A stretch of 64,000 nt of DNA from Struthidea cinerea (taxonomy: Eukaryota; Chordata; Aves; Passeriformes; Corcoracidae). The notes beneath the pieces are model-generated. The model was not told the DNA's origin and searched no databases. It worked only from the letters and a program-made list of their open reading frames with translations. Shown here piece by piece: positions 1-13,699 of the stretch. Position numbers and translations under genes: made by a program. Each line of letters starts with the position of its first letter. The stretch's first letter is position 1. The stretch is from the NCBI GenBank assembly GCA_013397865.1, contig VZTI01004803.1:1531787-1595786 (forward strand), given 5' to 3'.

Positions 1-1044
1 TTGTACTTTTTCAGCATGTAGTCCTGCTGTCATACATCTTAGTCGTGCAGGATCTGCATTGAGGCTGGGACATTCACATCGTATTTGTTCTACATTGCAA
101 AGACACAGACAGCGAGTAGGAAAAGCTAAACTCTTTAACTCTTAAAATAAAAACTTCAACTTTCTTGTAATCAGTGATTTCTGTTTTCTAGACCAAATTT
201 TTGTAGCAATTTATATCAAACCTAGAAAAATTTTTATGTTGAGGTTGTTTTCATAATTCTTTGTGGAGGTGTATGTTAAACCCAGCCAAAGCAATTAACA
301 TACAAAGTTAATGACAACAAAGATTTGAAACCAAAAAGATTGTGGAAATGTTTTCAGATGTTGGTATTTTATCACTTGGAAATATACAACAGATTCAAAC
401 AAGCATTCCTGTGATTATTTCTTTTACATTTAAACAAAGAAACAATCACTTATATAAGAATTTATCTTTTTCAATTATTCCCTTTCAAATTTTTTTCTTC
501 GGTTAATGCTCTAGTTAATTTTTAAATCAAAATTTTAATTGAAGAGGTTATAATTTTAACACGTACAACAAAGATTTGGTGAGTCTCTGTAGTTTATTGT
601 AGCCATTAAAAAGTTGTGGCTGCTGGCAGAGTACCAGTGAAAGTCTAAAGCTGAAACAGATGTGAGTAGCAGAAACCAAGTCCAGAGAAGCGTCGGGCCC
701 AGCTATCCAGACAGGCGCGGCCCTTCAGATGTAAATAATTTGAACAATATTAACTGGGGCTGCCTCTGTTATAGGGTACATTGGATTTATTTCACAGTTT
801 GTTGGCTAAGGTGGTCTCAAGCAGATTACCTTGGAAGTGGGATGAGACAAAGATAATAAATGGAGGAGGGGTTTTCATTGTGTCATTAGGGAATGAACTA
901 ATGTTCCTGTTAGTGACTTACCTTTTTTCTGAGATTTGTAAGGAATGATTAACAAAAAAAGGAGTCTATCACTTCCTGCAACTGAAACGGCAATTTTGAT
1001 AGCTACTTTTCATAGTAGTTGTCATTTAGTATTTAAAAAGATTG

Positions 1045-1067
1045 TAAACTAGTATTTGACTAGTTTA
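1045..1067. repeat. Perfect 9-bp inverted repeat with a 5-nt loop
   Basis: TAAACTAGT, then ATTTG, then ACTAGTTTA. AT-rich hairpins of this size are expected now and then by chance. Confidence 0.8.
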
Positions 1068-4000
1068 TCAAGGCATTCATTTATGTTTCTAACATGGATA
1101 TTAACATAAGAAAGATGGAGTTATCATGAGTGTTGTGTGTTAATGGTATAAAGCTCTGGTTTGAAATATGTAGACACTGTGGAACCGAAAGTTCAAATCT
1201 AGATGGAGCACAAACCCTTTCATCCTTTTCAGATAAACAGATCCATACAATTTGCTATTTTGAAATCTTTCAGACTAGACTTTAAAGGTACAGGCTAACT
1301 TTACTCCGAAGGGATTAGACTCAAGTTAGAATCAAGAATTCAAAAAAATTTTTGGACAGCCCTAATCCAACACGTTTTTAAAACGTATTCCAGAACAAAC
1401 TTTTTAATCATGAGCGTTTTAGGTTAAAAAGAATGAGAAACAAAAATATGCATTTGATGTAGGCTTTTAAGGGGAAAGAAGTGAGTATTAGATGGCGAGA
1501 TGAAAATTTTAGAGTGAAATCTGGTTCCACTCTGACATCCCACTAGAAAGAAATTTCTGTAAACTCAGGTTTTCACTCCAGGTCTTGTTGGTGTATTTCC
1601 AAGGTTTTCAAATATTACACAGTATCATAAGCAGATACATTTATTCATTTAACACGTGCTAGCTTTCCAGTTAATTTTTATAGTTATGGGAAGAAAAGGT
1701 TTTGCTTTTCCTAAGATTTTAAGACATCTTATTCCTTGTCTAGGGCAATGAATGATTTCCACATTTTCCTTCCCCTGTGACCAAACATGATTTACCTTCT
1801 AGTTTGGACAATGCCACTTGGTATTCTTGAAATTGTTATTCTTCTGGAATTAGCACAGAATGTTTTGAATGTGAAATCATAAGAAGATTTTCAGAAAGAA
1901 AGCCTCTTTACTAAGGTTTGATAGACTAGTATAAATTTTACCATGAATCCTTTTATTAATCTATGTCCAAAGTTGAACAATTTTAATTAAATCAAAATTA
2001 GTTGCACTGTAGGTTGTTTCCATGTGTCATACTCATTCCTCTGCTTTGCAATACAGTACATAAAATTTTAAAATTTTATGCTGCTCTGTTACTCAAAAGA
2101 AAGCAATACTAGATTCCATATATAATTTACTGTGATGTTCATTATAACTTTTTTGTATTCTTGACCTTAACAAATTATATTTTTTGACTTGTTAGAAATG
2201 CAAACCAAGGTAGGTCCACTCTAAGTATTTTCAAGAGTCACACTTCTATTTCTCATAATTAATTAAATTTCCTATGAGATTGTAACATTCTGATTCCATT
2301 GAAAATCCACATACCCTTTACTTTCCCCCATTGTCATGGCCACCAGTAGAAATATTGGTTACAATTTTCATACTAATATTTTTTCAGTACTATATATATG
2401 TTTTAAACTTTTATGAACTTAACTGTGTGTGAGTATATATGTAGGTGTTTGCACACACATGCATGACAGAAAGGAAACAATCTAAAATAAAGCGGAGACT
2501 TTATGAGTCAGCTGTACAATGGTCACTTGGAGACAGAAGGCATGGATTTCCATTGGGCACCTCTTAACCTAGTTGTTGACAGATCTGTATCTTGCATAAG
2601 TGTGTAACCCCCAACATTTCCCATTTAAATAGGAGAACTTCACCAAAACTTGCGTTTATGACAACTCCATTTTGTAAAATTGCATAATCCTTATGAAAAG
2701 ATTAAAAGTAAATAAATGTATGCATGAAAAGTTGAGAAATCACAATGTTGCGTTGGCCATTTTCACACCGTTTTTTATACAGAATCATTACAAGTATCTT
2801 AAAATCACAGAGAAGTGCAGGTTGGTGGGTTGGAATGTACATCTGGAGGTCCTGTGGTCCAGAGCCTTTGAGTAGGAATAACTTCATATTTAGATAAGGC
2901 TGTACAAGGCCATAGTCAGCTCAGTTTTGAATCTAAGGATGGAAATCACAACACCTCTCTGGGCACCTGTTCCAGTGCTTAATTGCCATCTTGAATATTT
3001 TTCTTCATCCCATGTGAGAATTTCATGTGCTGCAACTTGTGACTATTGCTCCATTTTCTTTAGATGTGCATTCCTGAAAAAGTCTGGTTCTGTCTTCTCT
3101 TTAGTTACTCGTTATGTAGTTGAAGGGAAAATCTGGATCCCCAGCCAGCTTTCTCTATACTGGGCTGAACATACCTGGCTTCCCCTGCCTCTTTTTCAAG
3201 TGCTTAAATGCCTTTTCATTCCTAAATGGCAAGACAATACAAATAGTCTTTTTCAGATATGTATATATATTCATATATAAATAAAATATATTCTTGTTCA
3301 CAGAAACGGGTCTGGTGGTCAGGATGTGACTAGCAAGCACCATGCCAGTCATGTCACTCTCTAAACGTTGTTTCTTAGCATTGCTGATTAGACCAGGCTA
3401 AACTGTTGCATCTCCACTGTTCTCATTCAGGGCCTCTTCAGGTAGCTAGCTATCACATTCTATTGCAAAGCACGTAAGACAATACAGAAATAAGAAATGG
3501 ATGGAAGCTGAAAAGGGTCACAGGTTCTCAATTCTTTCAGCAACTGTTACTATAAAGAATCAAGGAGGAAGCTGCTAAAAGAAAAAATAATCAGTTCATG
3601 CAGACTAAAACTCTGATTTTCCAAATTTAAAGTACTGAAAAACATCTGGATTTATCAAGGATTCTAAGGGAATATTTGTATCTATAGGAAAACATACAAA
3701 GGCAGATAAGTTTAATCGGTATTATTCACAAGAAGTTAATTTAAAATTCCTAAATGTCTTTTCCCATCAGAGTCCTCAAACTGAGTGAAAGGGTTTTGCA
3801 ACAAAATGTCCCTTAATTAACTATAGACTGGTTTTATTCTAGAGATTAATTGATGTTTTCAATTAATAGATTGAGGTAATTTCAGCTCTCGTTGGATTTC
3901 TGTGTATGCATAGATGGAGAAATTAATTTGATGTGTTATCATTTATTCAGGTGGAATTACTTAGTTCATACATAATACAGCCTTCAGTAAAGTCTGTTCT

Positions 4001-5331
4001 GTGGACTAGAGTTTTAGTGCCATCATGATACAGCTCAAGGATCAATCAACAGCGAAAGGATTAGAGTGTCGAGGGGTTTTGTCTGTTGTTTGATTTCCTT
4101 AGTAGTAAGGTTACTGGAGCACATCATGAAAATTCTTAAGTATTGTATCAGGTTTGAGTATTAACTTTCTAAATAACTTGTAGCATCAATAGCTACTTCT
4201 CAATAAAAGATGATTTCTTTTTCATTACAGGAGGATAGTGTTCAAAAAAGTATCAAACACACTCTTCTAAAATATTTTCAACCAGCTGAAGCCTCAGTCT
4301 CATTAAATTCAATGTTTTAAGTCAATTTAGAAGAGGGGCTTAAGTGTCTGACTAACATACACGTCAAAAAATCTTCACGAGCAGAGAAGTTGTATGATAA
4401 TTTACAGGACCTACGTACTTCTTTTTTCCTCATGTTAGTTGTATGTTCTTTAAAATTTTGGAAGTGCAAGCAAGTAGAAATTTGAACTGGGTGGTGGAAC
4501 ATGAGGAGCCAAATAGATGCATGTGTTATTTCTTTAGGTAACAGCATAAAAGAAGCATGTTGTTTTGTATGTGGTTTCACTGTTTTGGACAGTCCAGTAT
4601 TTACACTATCTATTTTGAGGCAATGCAGAATGGTGTAAGGAAAAGAGCAAAGGATGGCTTTGTACAGGAAAAGGGGATTTTTTTTGCAAGAATTGACATT
4701 CTTTTCTTTCTAAGAGTTTTCTGAACACTTTATGAATGGTCTCTTGCCTCAGCAGGATGAAAGGTATTTCAGTTTGTTTTGATTTAGAAAGATCCAACAC
4801 AGGCATTAAAAATGCATTTTCTATATGTGCATTGGATTTTATTTTATAATAAAACTAACTTTTTGACAGTGTTCCACTGGTAATGTTCATATGTGAATAC
4901 ATTTACTAGGAATTTTTCTAAATGGATCATTTCTTAAAATTTCATTAGAGTTTTTAGTTTTTGATAAAAAAAGATAGTATGGAATGGTTTAAATAACATT
5001 CAGTTATATATAATAGAGGCGCAAAGCAGTAATGTTTTTGAAGAATTTATTCCCTGAAAGCAGATGTCTGCATGTGTGCACAAAGGCACAGGGAGAAAGC
5101 TTTCAGTTGGTTAAACAATGGCATGCCGTTAATTTTTTCTTTTATATTTTTTTTCTTTGGCTAAAGAATTCTCGGAAATTTCTTGTTAAAAATCATTCTG
5201 TAAATGTTAAGATTCTAAAATGAATCTTGTAAATACCACAGTTATGATTTTCTGTGCAGTTTTCTGTCTGCCCTTTTAAATAAATAAACACATGTGTAGA
5301 TGTTAAGCATTAGTTACGTAACTATGAGGGA

Positions 5332-5373
5332 TACATCTGGGAGCAGGTAGTGTACATCTGGGAACAGGAGGAA
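5332..5373 (+). repeat. 21-bp tandem duplication
   Basis: TACATCTGGGAGCAGG at 5332 is repeated as TACATCTGGGAACAGG at 5353, a 21-bp period with one mismatch in the aligned 16 bases. Confidence 0.85.
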
Positions 5374-8300
5374 TATTGTCCCCATCAATGTGTATGATGG
5401 ATAATGAATTATGCAGTTTGGAGGGTGTGAAATGCTAGTGTTGGGAGGAATGGTGACTTCATATTTATGGACCTCATCAGCTTTTTATCTTTGCAGAAGC
5501 GTGCAGTGAAAGACAAGACAGATTTCTGCTAGAATTGAGACAGTCACATATCAAAGATTGAAAGTGCATTAGTTCAGGCTGTGGGATACAAATTAGTAAT
5601 AGTGAGGCTAAATAGCACTTTGAGAAGTGTTCCTGCTAATATTGCAGGTAGTTTATGAATTTACATGATTTTGAATATAAGCTGAATGCTCCAGCTGAAC
5701 CAAAATTCTACCAAATTGGTAGAAGAATTAATTAGGTTGAACTTTATGATCTGTCTTGCGCATAAAATCAAAGATCCAGCAACAGAGAGGAAAATAGGGG
5801 ATCACTTCTCTGGCTTCTGCAGTTTCAGCTCATAAACTGTTTCAGCCATTGCCCAAATCTCTTCTATCTGATCCCTTATTCAGTATGCTAAGTGACAAAA
5901 TGTTTGAGTGTTTGAAAGGTCTTTTTTTTTCTTAGCACTGTAAAAATCGTAGCTCATCTGATGAAAATATTATTCTTGCTTCTTAAAACTGTTGTCTCCC
6001 TCTCAATTACCCAGACAAGACTCTTCAGTTTCAAAATACTCATTATTTTGTACTGTTCAGAGAGAAGGGAAGTGTTCCAGTTTCTCAGCAGATTCTGCTA
6101 GCGCACAGTTCTACGCTCTTGACAGATCTTAATGATGTGTGAAGTTCTGTATGTTCGGATCTTGACACTTAACAAAAATTTTCTGCTAATCACGTGTGCT
6201 GGAATCACTTAAAGGAATCTTACAAAGGCTTGACTGGAAAATTATGAGGCTTTAGTCATTATAATCATTTATATGTACTGTTCAGTCCCTTGCAGTGTGC
6301 TTCTCTGCTGAAGGGTGCCCTGAATGTAAACTACCATTTCAGAAGGAGTACATTAAGCAGAGGCTCAGATATGTTGCTATGGTGTGAAAAATATTTAGTT
6401 TTACTACCAGTCTTTGTTCATTTTGCTAAATGTGTTCTTGGGAAACAACTTTAACAGAAGGATTTTTAAATTACTTATATAAAATGTTGATGCCATTTCA
6501 CCAAACAAGGAGCTAAAAAATTTTCTTTTAGGTTAGTTGAAACTAATATAGGCCTGAAAGTTCCTCTGTATGCCATCACCAACTTTAAAAGTTCAAAATG
6601 TTGTTGAACTTAAAATAAACAAAGCCCCCTCAAAAGACAGAGGTAGAATATCTGATCAAACTTGTGAGAATTGTCAAGATGTCTGACTCCTTCAGAACAG
6701 GTGAGCTTTACAGAGTGTTTTGTATGCCACTAATTCAATTATTTCACTTTCCACATCTTAGGACTTATCACTGAAATGTTTTTTCTGTCTCATTTATATA
6801 TGACAGCTGGAGAACATAGCAAATACTTGTTTCTGTGTGTCACGAGGAAGTGTGCTTCAGACAAAGACTGGACTTTCTGCTTATTATCTTCTATCCTCTG
6901 AAATTATTTTTTCTAAGAAAATGGAATTATTAATATGTGAAGAAGATAATTGTATGTAGAAGCACATTTCTTCTTCTAAATTAGCTGAAAATGTCTTCGC
7001 AGAACAGTAGCTATGCAATCAATTAATAGGTTAGAATGGTGTATTTAGTTTTATGTGTGCTAATACTTTTATGCATTAAATTGCTGACCTTTATTTAAGA
7101 CAATAAAAACGAAGCCTGAGAACAGAGTGCTACCACAATCTGATGCCCTTTTACATTTTTCTCAGATATTTTTGTCTCAGAAAACTTCCCACCCCACTTC
7201 ATGGCTCTGGCTTTGGTGATAGTGCTTGAACATTTGTGAGTGCATGTATCAATATGTGTCAAAAAGGGCAAACAAAATACTGTCTCTGAAACTTTTCTGA
7301 GTCAGTAGCAGCATAGCCTCCTGCAGTTGGAAGTTGTTAAAATTCTTACTGTGCTCCCATGGAATACAGATGAATTTGTTCCCTTCTGTACATTATTTAA
7401 AATTCTATCTGAAAAGAAAATTTACGTGCAAGTTTATTTGTAAGTGCAAAAGCTGTAGATAGTGCAAAATGTATTAAATTAACAATGTCATGTGAACAGC
7501 TCCAGTAAGTAGGTACCTAAGTGTGTGTAATAAATGAATATAACCAGATCCTGCAACAGTGTCCAATGGGTAAACATGTATCTCCAGTAACTATTTGTTT
7601 AGCTTGCAAAGTTGTTTCCAAGCAAGAAAATTAATACAGCAAAACCAAAGGAACTAAATCATGAGAAAATTATATCACACTTGCTGAACAACACAAATTT
7701 ATACTTTTATCTGAGGTTTATTAGGTTTTCATTTGGGTGTATAGATCCATGTAGTGTAACAGGTTTCTGCACTGTAAAAAATCGTGGATTCTCTCATACA
7801 GAAATTTGGGGTTGTTTAGCACTACATTAAATTAATTTGCAATCGATTTCATGATTTCAAATGCTCTTCGAAACAGAAAAGGTGAGGCTTCTAAAAAAGA
7901 ATTATCAAACAGTAATCCTTCTGTCAAAGATGCTTGCATTGTGACAAAGTAATAGGGTAAGCTTGGCAGCATAACCTGCCATACTCTGAACAGACAGGAG
8001 CAGGGGAGGTTTAGCAGCTCTCACAGAGGCATAACTCATAGGGGATAGTGTCAGTGACAGGTTTATAGGAATTCATGGTGTTGATACTTGGTTTTGCTGT
8101 CAGGCTGATTCCTGTAAATGCTACTGGTGGGTTCTGGTGAGTAAACAGTTAGTAATTTACTGTTATCAACTTCAAACTGTTTCTGGTTTGGCGTTTACTT
8201 TAAAAATGGTGCTTAAAAAATTCCAAATCGTGTCTGATTGACACAGAAATGCTCTTTACGTGAAAGTTTGTTTATGGGCTATGATTCTTTTGACAGATTT

Positions 8301-11300
8301 ACAAGTGTCTGTGGAGTTTTAAGACTATTGCCCAATAGGCATTAAGTGAGAGACATTCTATTTTGTAAATATTTTCACTTATATTGGGGATTTTTAAAGA
8401 ACTTTTTGAGCCAAGTACTGCATTAAATCTGAAGACAGTGGCAAACTGATAATCAGCAGTTTCCAGCTTTGTTTTAATGTTTTGCTAATGCTTTCCATTT
8501 CTGTGGCCAAGATTTGTAGTGGGTGAAGCATGATGTGCATCCAACAATTTGTAAGGGCTTTCAAATACTTTTACACACTTGTATTTTCCCTTTTTTTTTT
8601 TTTTGCAATAGCTCATTTAGAAATAAACAATTTTCAAAGTAGCATATTACATTCAATTTCACTAACATACAGCTCATACCAAGGAAAAGAACTAAAAGTT
8701 TATTACATTAGTGGAGAATTTGCATCTGTTTGAAGTCAGTAATGCTGAAACAGGTTTTTATTTTCCCAAAAGATTATTTTGGAATGAGATGGTGAGAGGA
8801 GAAGTGTATGTGTGGTGTGATAGCTGTCAGCTTCCTCAGAATTCCCTCAGATTCCCCAGAATTTTACACAATTTTTCAGAAAGCAGTTTTTCAGTATGTA
8901 TTTAAAAGGAATGCATAATAGGACCCTTTACCTCCAAACCATTCTAATAAAAACTTTGCTGACATAATTTTCTTTTAAAGAGGAAAAGGTTTGTACTGTA
9001 GTGAAAACGAGAACAAAATATAAAGAATAGATGTAATATTCCCTCATGTTATAGTATTTTTAGCAAGGAAAATCAAAGCAATTAATGGAACTAGACTTCC
9101 CAGTTTTAGGGTTTTTTTATATAATGTTTGGCATGACTTTTATTTTTAATGGTATGTTTCAAGTAAATAAAAAAACAACTAACCAAAAAACCTTATATAA
9201 CAGGAAATTCAGTGAATGCTAATTACCAGAAACTTTTTTTATTATGTTGTGTAGAACTGAGGTAGGTCATACAGTTGAATGGTAGACTTCCACCATTACT
9301 ACGAAAGCAGCTTGACAAAGACCACCTGACTTTAATATGTATCATTACAACTGCCATTTTAATCAAAAACTTCACATTAATGGTGTCATTAAATGCTTTA
9401 TCTCCTCAAAATATGTCTTTTCTTGTATCTGATTTGTGGTTCCTTTGAACACACTTCCATCATTCCTTGCCATATTTATTCCCTAGCAAATCTGGTCATG
9501 TTCTAAGGTTCTTCAGCCTAAAAGATCTCTTTTTAAGGCTTTACAATAATGTAAATTATCAGAATTTGCCAGCGTTTACTTAACTACTTCTGTCTCTTTC
9601 AATTTCATTGTTTCAAGATGACTTAAGCATTTGAAACTGGTATCATCTCATTTCACTTCATCTCAAACTTTCAGGGTTTTAATCAGCATCCTGATTCACT
9701 TATTCTGTGTCATCTGTCCCATTTCTCTTCATTTCTGTGCCTTTCTTCTTACTGTTCCTCTCCCCTCATTCCAAATATTGATCTCCTTGTTAGGGGTCTT
9801 AGGATTCTTCTTAAGAATTCACTATCCAAATCAATTTTTCTTCTATGTGCTCTTATGTATTGGCACTTATTGTCCAGATTTTCCTGTAGTTTTTGTCATC
9901 TAACCTTTTAAGGTTAATGTTAGTAATCTCAATTAAAAAAAAAAAATACTGAAGGTGGTTTAGATGTGCTTTCTTTTTACTTCAGGAACAGTTCATCCTA
10001 CTCTTGGTCAGTTAAATACATGGGACCTACCTTTCTAAATCTTGTGTTATTAAAGCTTGTAGGAAGCATCCATGAAGCTTTCAAAGCTTCAGATGATGCA
10101 TTAGCAACACCATATGTTTGGGAAAATGCCTTTTTAGAGTATATTAGAGTGTGTTTAGATACTACTGTACCTACAAGCTTATTAGTCTAATACATAATCA
10201 TAGAAATTTAATTCTGTATAGATTTATATAAATTGAGGTAAGAGTATTATAAAAGAATTACTGGTTTGCAATTGTTGCAACCTTACATGACTGTAATAAT
10301 CATGGGCATTTACTGTGTTCCAAATGCCTGAACTTATTACGTGTACTATATTACTTTTACAGTTTTGTCATTTTATATTTATCCTAAATAGTTTCTTAAT
10401 AGTTCCTCATGATTTTCTGTATATTTGTTTAAACAAAAAGAAAGAACACAAACCTATAGCTGTTACTTTGTTGAAACTTACAGTCAGAAACTTAAAATAC
10501 TTTCTTAGTTATTTTGCTAGATTTTTCCACCTATAAAATTTTAATTTCTGTTGTCTTCCAAAGTAGACAATTTCTTCAACAATTTGCTTGATTTAAATCT
10601 CTTTGTAATTTTGCAAATATAAATATTAAGTATACACACATTTCAACCAGAGTATTATAGCAGTCACAGAAAGTTCAAATTTTCAATAGTAAGCAACATT
10701 TATCATAAGACAATAATCTTAAGATGTCATATAAACCTCCCTGATTTTGGAATTTTTTTTTGCTTAATTTAAATGATTAAAGACACATAACTGAGCAGCT
10801 AATAAAAGACTTTCTTTCCCAATCTAGTATGGTTAAATTACCATTCCATTCTGCCTACTATCTGGCATACAAACAAATATCCATTAACTTCACTCGGAAT
10901 CATTTGAAAGGTTTGTCATATGCTACGGGTTACAAGACTGTAGATTAAAGATGAACTTAGACTGCAGCCCAGGCCATTTTACACCACCTGCATGAGTCGT
11001 GGAGAGTTGCTAAATTAAAATGTTCTCTTGGGTAGGAATGGGTATTTTTCAGTATTTTTCTATAAGAATTGTCCAAATGCGTTTCTGCTCTCAATTAATT
11101 GAAAAGCTGTGGTTCTTTTCAGTACATCCTGATGGTCCAAGGGTATTATAAGCACAATGCTACTTGGACAGTAAAATGTATGCATCTATTTTCAACCTTC
11201 TGTTGATTTTTTATACCACATTGCAAATTTAAATTAATGTGACATTTTCATTACACAGGCTCAACTTCTGTTTCCACAGTTTTGCATTAGTTTTTGTTTA

Positions 11301-11756
11301 ATGGTGGTAGCAATATGGTGTGAATACAGTTCATGCAGCCAAACTGTAAGTCTTAGGTTTAATTCTGAAATAAGTTTCCATCTGAATTTAGCCTCTTGGG
11401 AATGAAAAGTTGTGAAAGAAAAATTTTGTAGTGGTTCATAAATTCAGTTGCTAAATGGAAACTAATTTCATTTTGATTTCTTTCTCCCGTCACCTTTAAT
11501 GTGGAACACCGGAATGCACTAAGTTTAGTAGATGTTCTAGGCCTGTTAAAATTCATTGGGAAAAAAAAAGGTTTTTTTTAGAAATTGGCATGGCATCAGT
11601 TCTTCAAATAGCAGATAGATTAAATAGTAAACAAATTGCACTTAAATGTAAGTTAACTTTCTTACATACTTCAACTGTTTCGTGTCATGGTCTGGGGATG
11701 GAATACTTAAGTAATGCTGAATTTCTGCATCTGTTTCAGGAAAAAGGTTAAGTATA

Positions 11757-11804
11757 GGATGCCTGGCACTGATTGATTAAAATCAATCCAGATACAAGGC
11801 ATCC
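11757..11804. repeat. Imperfect 48-nt inverted repeat (hairpin)
   Basis: The outer arms GGATGCCT (11757) and AGGCATCC (ending 11804) pair perfectly. The inner arms GATTGATT and AATCAATC also pair, around a tiny AA loop, with a short mismatched bulge between the two paired blocks. It lies about 340 bp before an FMN1 exon. No function can be assigned. Confidence 0.8.
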
Positions 11805-12141
11805 TCCACTCACCACAGAAACAGTCTTTAAAGCTTTAAATTACCATCTAGAATTATTGTGTGAGGCAGGCTGTGTTAGTAGCAAGCCTTAGCACATTGC
11901 AGGAGTTTTAGGACAAATTCCTTACTAAAGACAAATTCTACTCTTTTAACATATAGAATTTTTTATTTAGTATGTTAGACTAGTATTGGTATTTTTTATT
12001 TTAATGTAATTGCTGGATTCCTTAGTGCTTATTTGTTACCTAAAGTTCAGGTGACTAATTTAGATGTAGACTCCTATAGTAGTGAAATCTACTTCTGGTA
12101 CATTGCTTCTGCCACAAATGTGTCTCATCTTCTTTTTGTAG

Positions 12142-12234
12142 CCTCTGAAAAGCAAATGAAATTAGTTTGCAGAGAGTCTTCTGAAGAACATCTCCAGCCC
12201 TTCAAGGAGAAATTAGAGGAATTCTTCCAGAAAG
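12142..12234 (+). CDS. FMN1: FMN1 coding exon (FH2 C-terminal part, first of five seen)
   Basis: This internal exon of formin-1 encodes 30 complete codons, reading SEKQMKLVCRESSEEH and then LQPFKEKLEEFFQK. I recognise this as the FMN-group segment near the end of the FH2 domain, which nucleates and processively elongates actin filaments. The acceptor is a pyrimidine stretch ending TTTTTGTAG at 12141. The donor is AAAG|GTAACC, with GT at 12235 and a C rather than G at +5, so it is a somewhat weak site. The exon starts with CC, which completes a codon begun in an upstream exon (probably alanine, GCC), and ends with one base, G, which joins CT of the next exon to make alanine. Its length of 93 nt and phase 1-1 make it frame-neutral if skipped. 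Open-frame sequence to its left is intron read-through. I am very sure of identity; the boundaries follow from splice rules and frame continuity. Confidence 0.93.
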
Positions 12235-13699
12235 GTAACCACATCTGAAAAAAAACTTACTGCCAAATAGTGTAGTGGTTTACAAAGTTATGCATAATGT
12301 AAGCTGCATAAAGTATCTGTTTCCTCTGAAAATTCCTGTGGATTATGTTGTTAATGGGCCTAATATATGTTAATATATGTCGATATATGTTACAGAGATC
12401 TTAGACATCACTTGTCAAAGATAAGTGCTCCCTTGATCTCACCCATTTCCCATTGGTTATTTTGTGCTTTGTTCTTTATTATTATTTGTAGGAGAAATGA
12501 AAAATATATTCATCACAGACCATATTTATCAGAGGAAATTTAAAGCTTCAAAGACTTACAAAGGACTAGAGCAAAAGACACTCTTTTAGAGAAAGTCCGC
12601 AATATACGTCATCTTTTCTCATTAGTGTGAACTCATGAACTGACTTACTCATATTTAAAGATTTTGTCTTGTGTGAGACAGAAATAAGCATTTAAAAAAG
12701 TGATTTACTAGCTTAGAGTCTGGGTGGGTGAAAACCAAGGTACAATTTGGTCATCAGTTGAAGACAATGTAAATGTAGGTTGCTGTTGAAAACAACAGTC
12801 CTGCTCCCTCATGTTTCTCATACTGTGTTCCCCATCACCTGCTTCTGCCAGCACCATTGCTTCTGGAGCTGTGCAAAATATATACAGGAAGAGACTGTCT
12901 CCCCTCTCCATGTAGGAGTACAGTCTTTTTAGGTAAAACAAATTCTGTATTTTTGACAGAGATATTAGAATTGTTAAGAATTTAATTGTATTTCTTGTAG
13001 AAATGGTGAACAGTTTAACAATTTGCTAGTTGAGAATTCATTTGAACTATCTGAATCTGCTTATCCGGACAGAATATTAGTGATCATTCAGATTGTTGTA
13101 ATAATTAATTAGCTTAATCTTTTTTGTAAAGATTGTCCTAATGTCTTTTTAATAGCTTTGTTTCATGAGGCTATCTTGTGTAAATACTTTGTGTAAATAC
13201 AAATGAAAACAGGCTGTTTCAAAAGTAGCAGTTAAATTGTGCTGTTAAATAAGCTAATATTCTCCTTTACCCTTCTCCCAGGCCATGGAACTCAATGGAT
13301 ATATTTATTTGATGTAATTTTTTTTTTAGTTGCAAATGTATTTGGACAGTATTTAAGCAGCAAATTCCTTGCCACAGAACTTCTAAAACAAAAAATATAA
13401 TGGAAATCTTTATGTCACTGCAGAACTGTCTTATTGTCTTTCTAATGTATTTAACTGGAAATTTTCACTTACAGTTTAACAATAATATCAAGATTGTTAT
13501 TGTACTATGTATATATATATATATGTTTGTATTTCTGCAGAACCATTATGATCTCCAGCATGTTTCTTGATCTAGCTTGCCAAAGTATTGTAGTAATTCA
13601 GTTTTGCCCAGGTCTTGCCAGGACCCTAACCAAACAGTGTCTTCCACAATCATATCACAGATTGTGTAATTCTTACTACACCCTGGATCTCATGAGGAC

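Larger units (their letters stand above)
1..12141 (+). other. FMN1: FMN1 intron (3' part of the intron before the first visible exon)
   Basis: No coding exon is recognised here. I looked for the preceding FH2 segment (the lysine-rich helix that in the family precedes SEKQMK) and saw nothing that both matches it and ends at a donor in phase 1. The region is AT-rich with no clear CR1 or LTR. It holds a 21-bp tandem duplication at 5332-5373, a 9-bp-stem hairpin at 1045-1067 and an imperfect hairpin at 11757-11804. The open frames in it are short and look random. That it belongs to FMN1 is inferred from the internal exon at its right end. Confidence 0.8.

Noticed and set aside
2927..3280. 117-residue plus-strand open frame with Cys-rich start
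   Set aside because: It has no recognisable domain and sits in an intron. The frame ends in a TATATAT run and looks random.
1..12141. Search for the preceding FMN1 FH2 exon
   Set aside because: No segment combined the expected lysine-rich helix, an acceptor and a phase-1 donor, so the exon probably lies left of the window.
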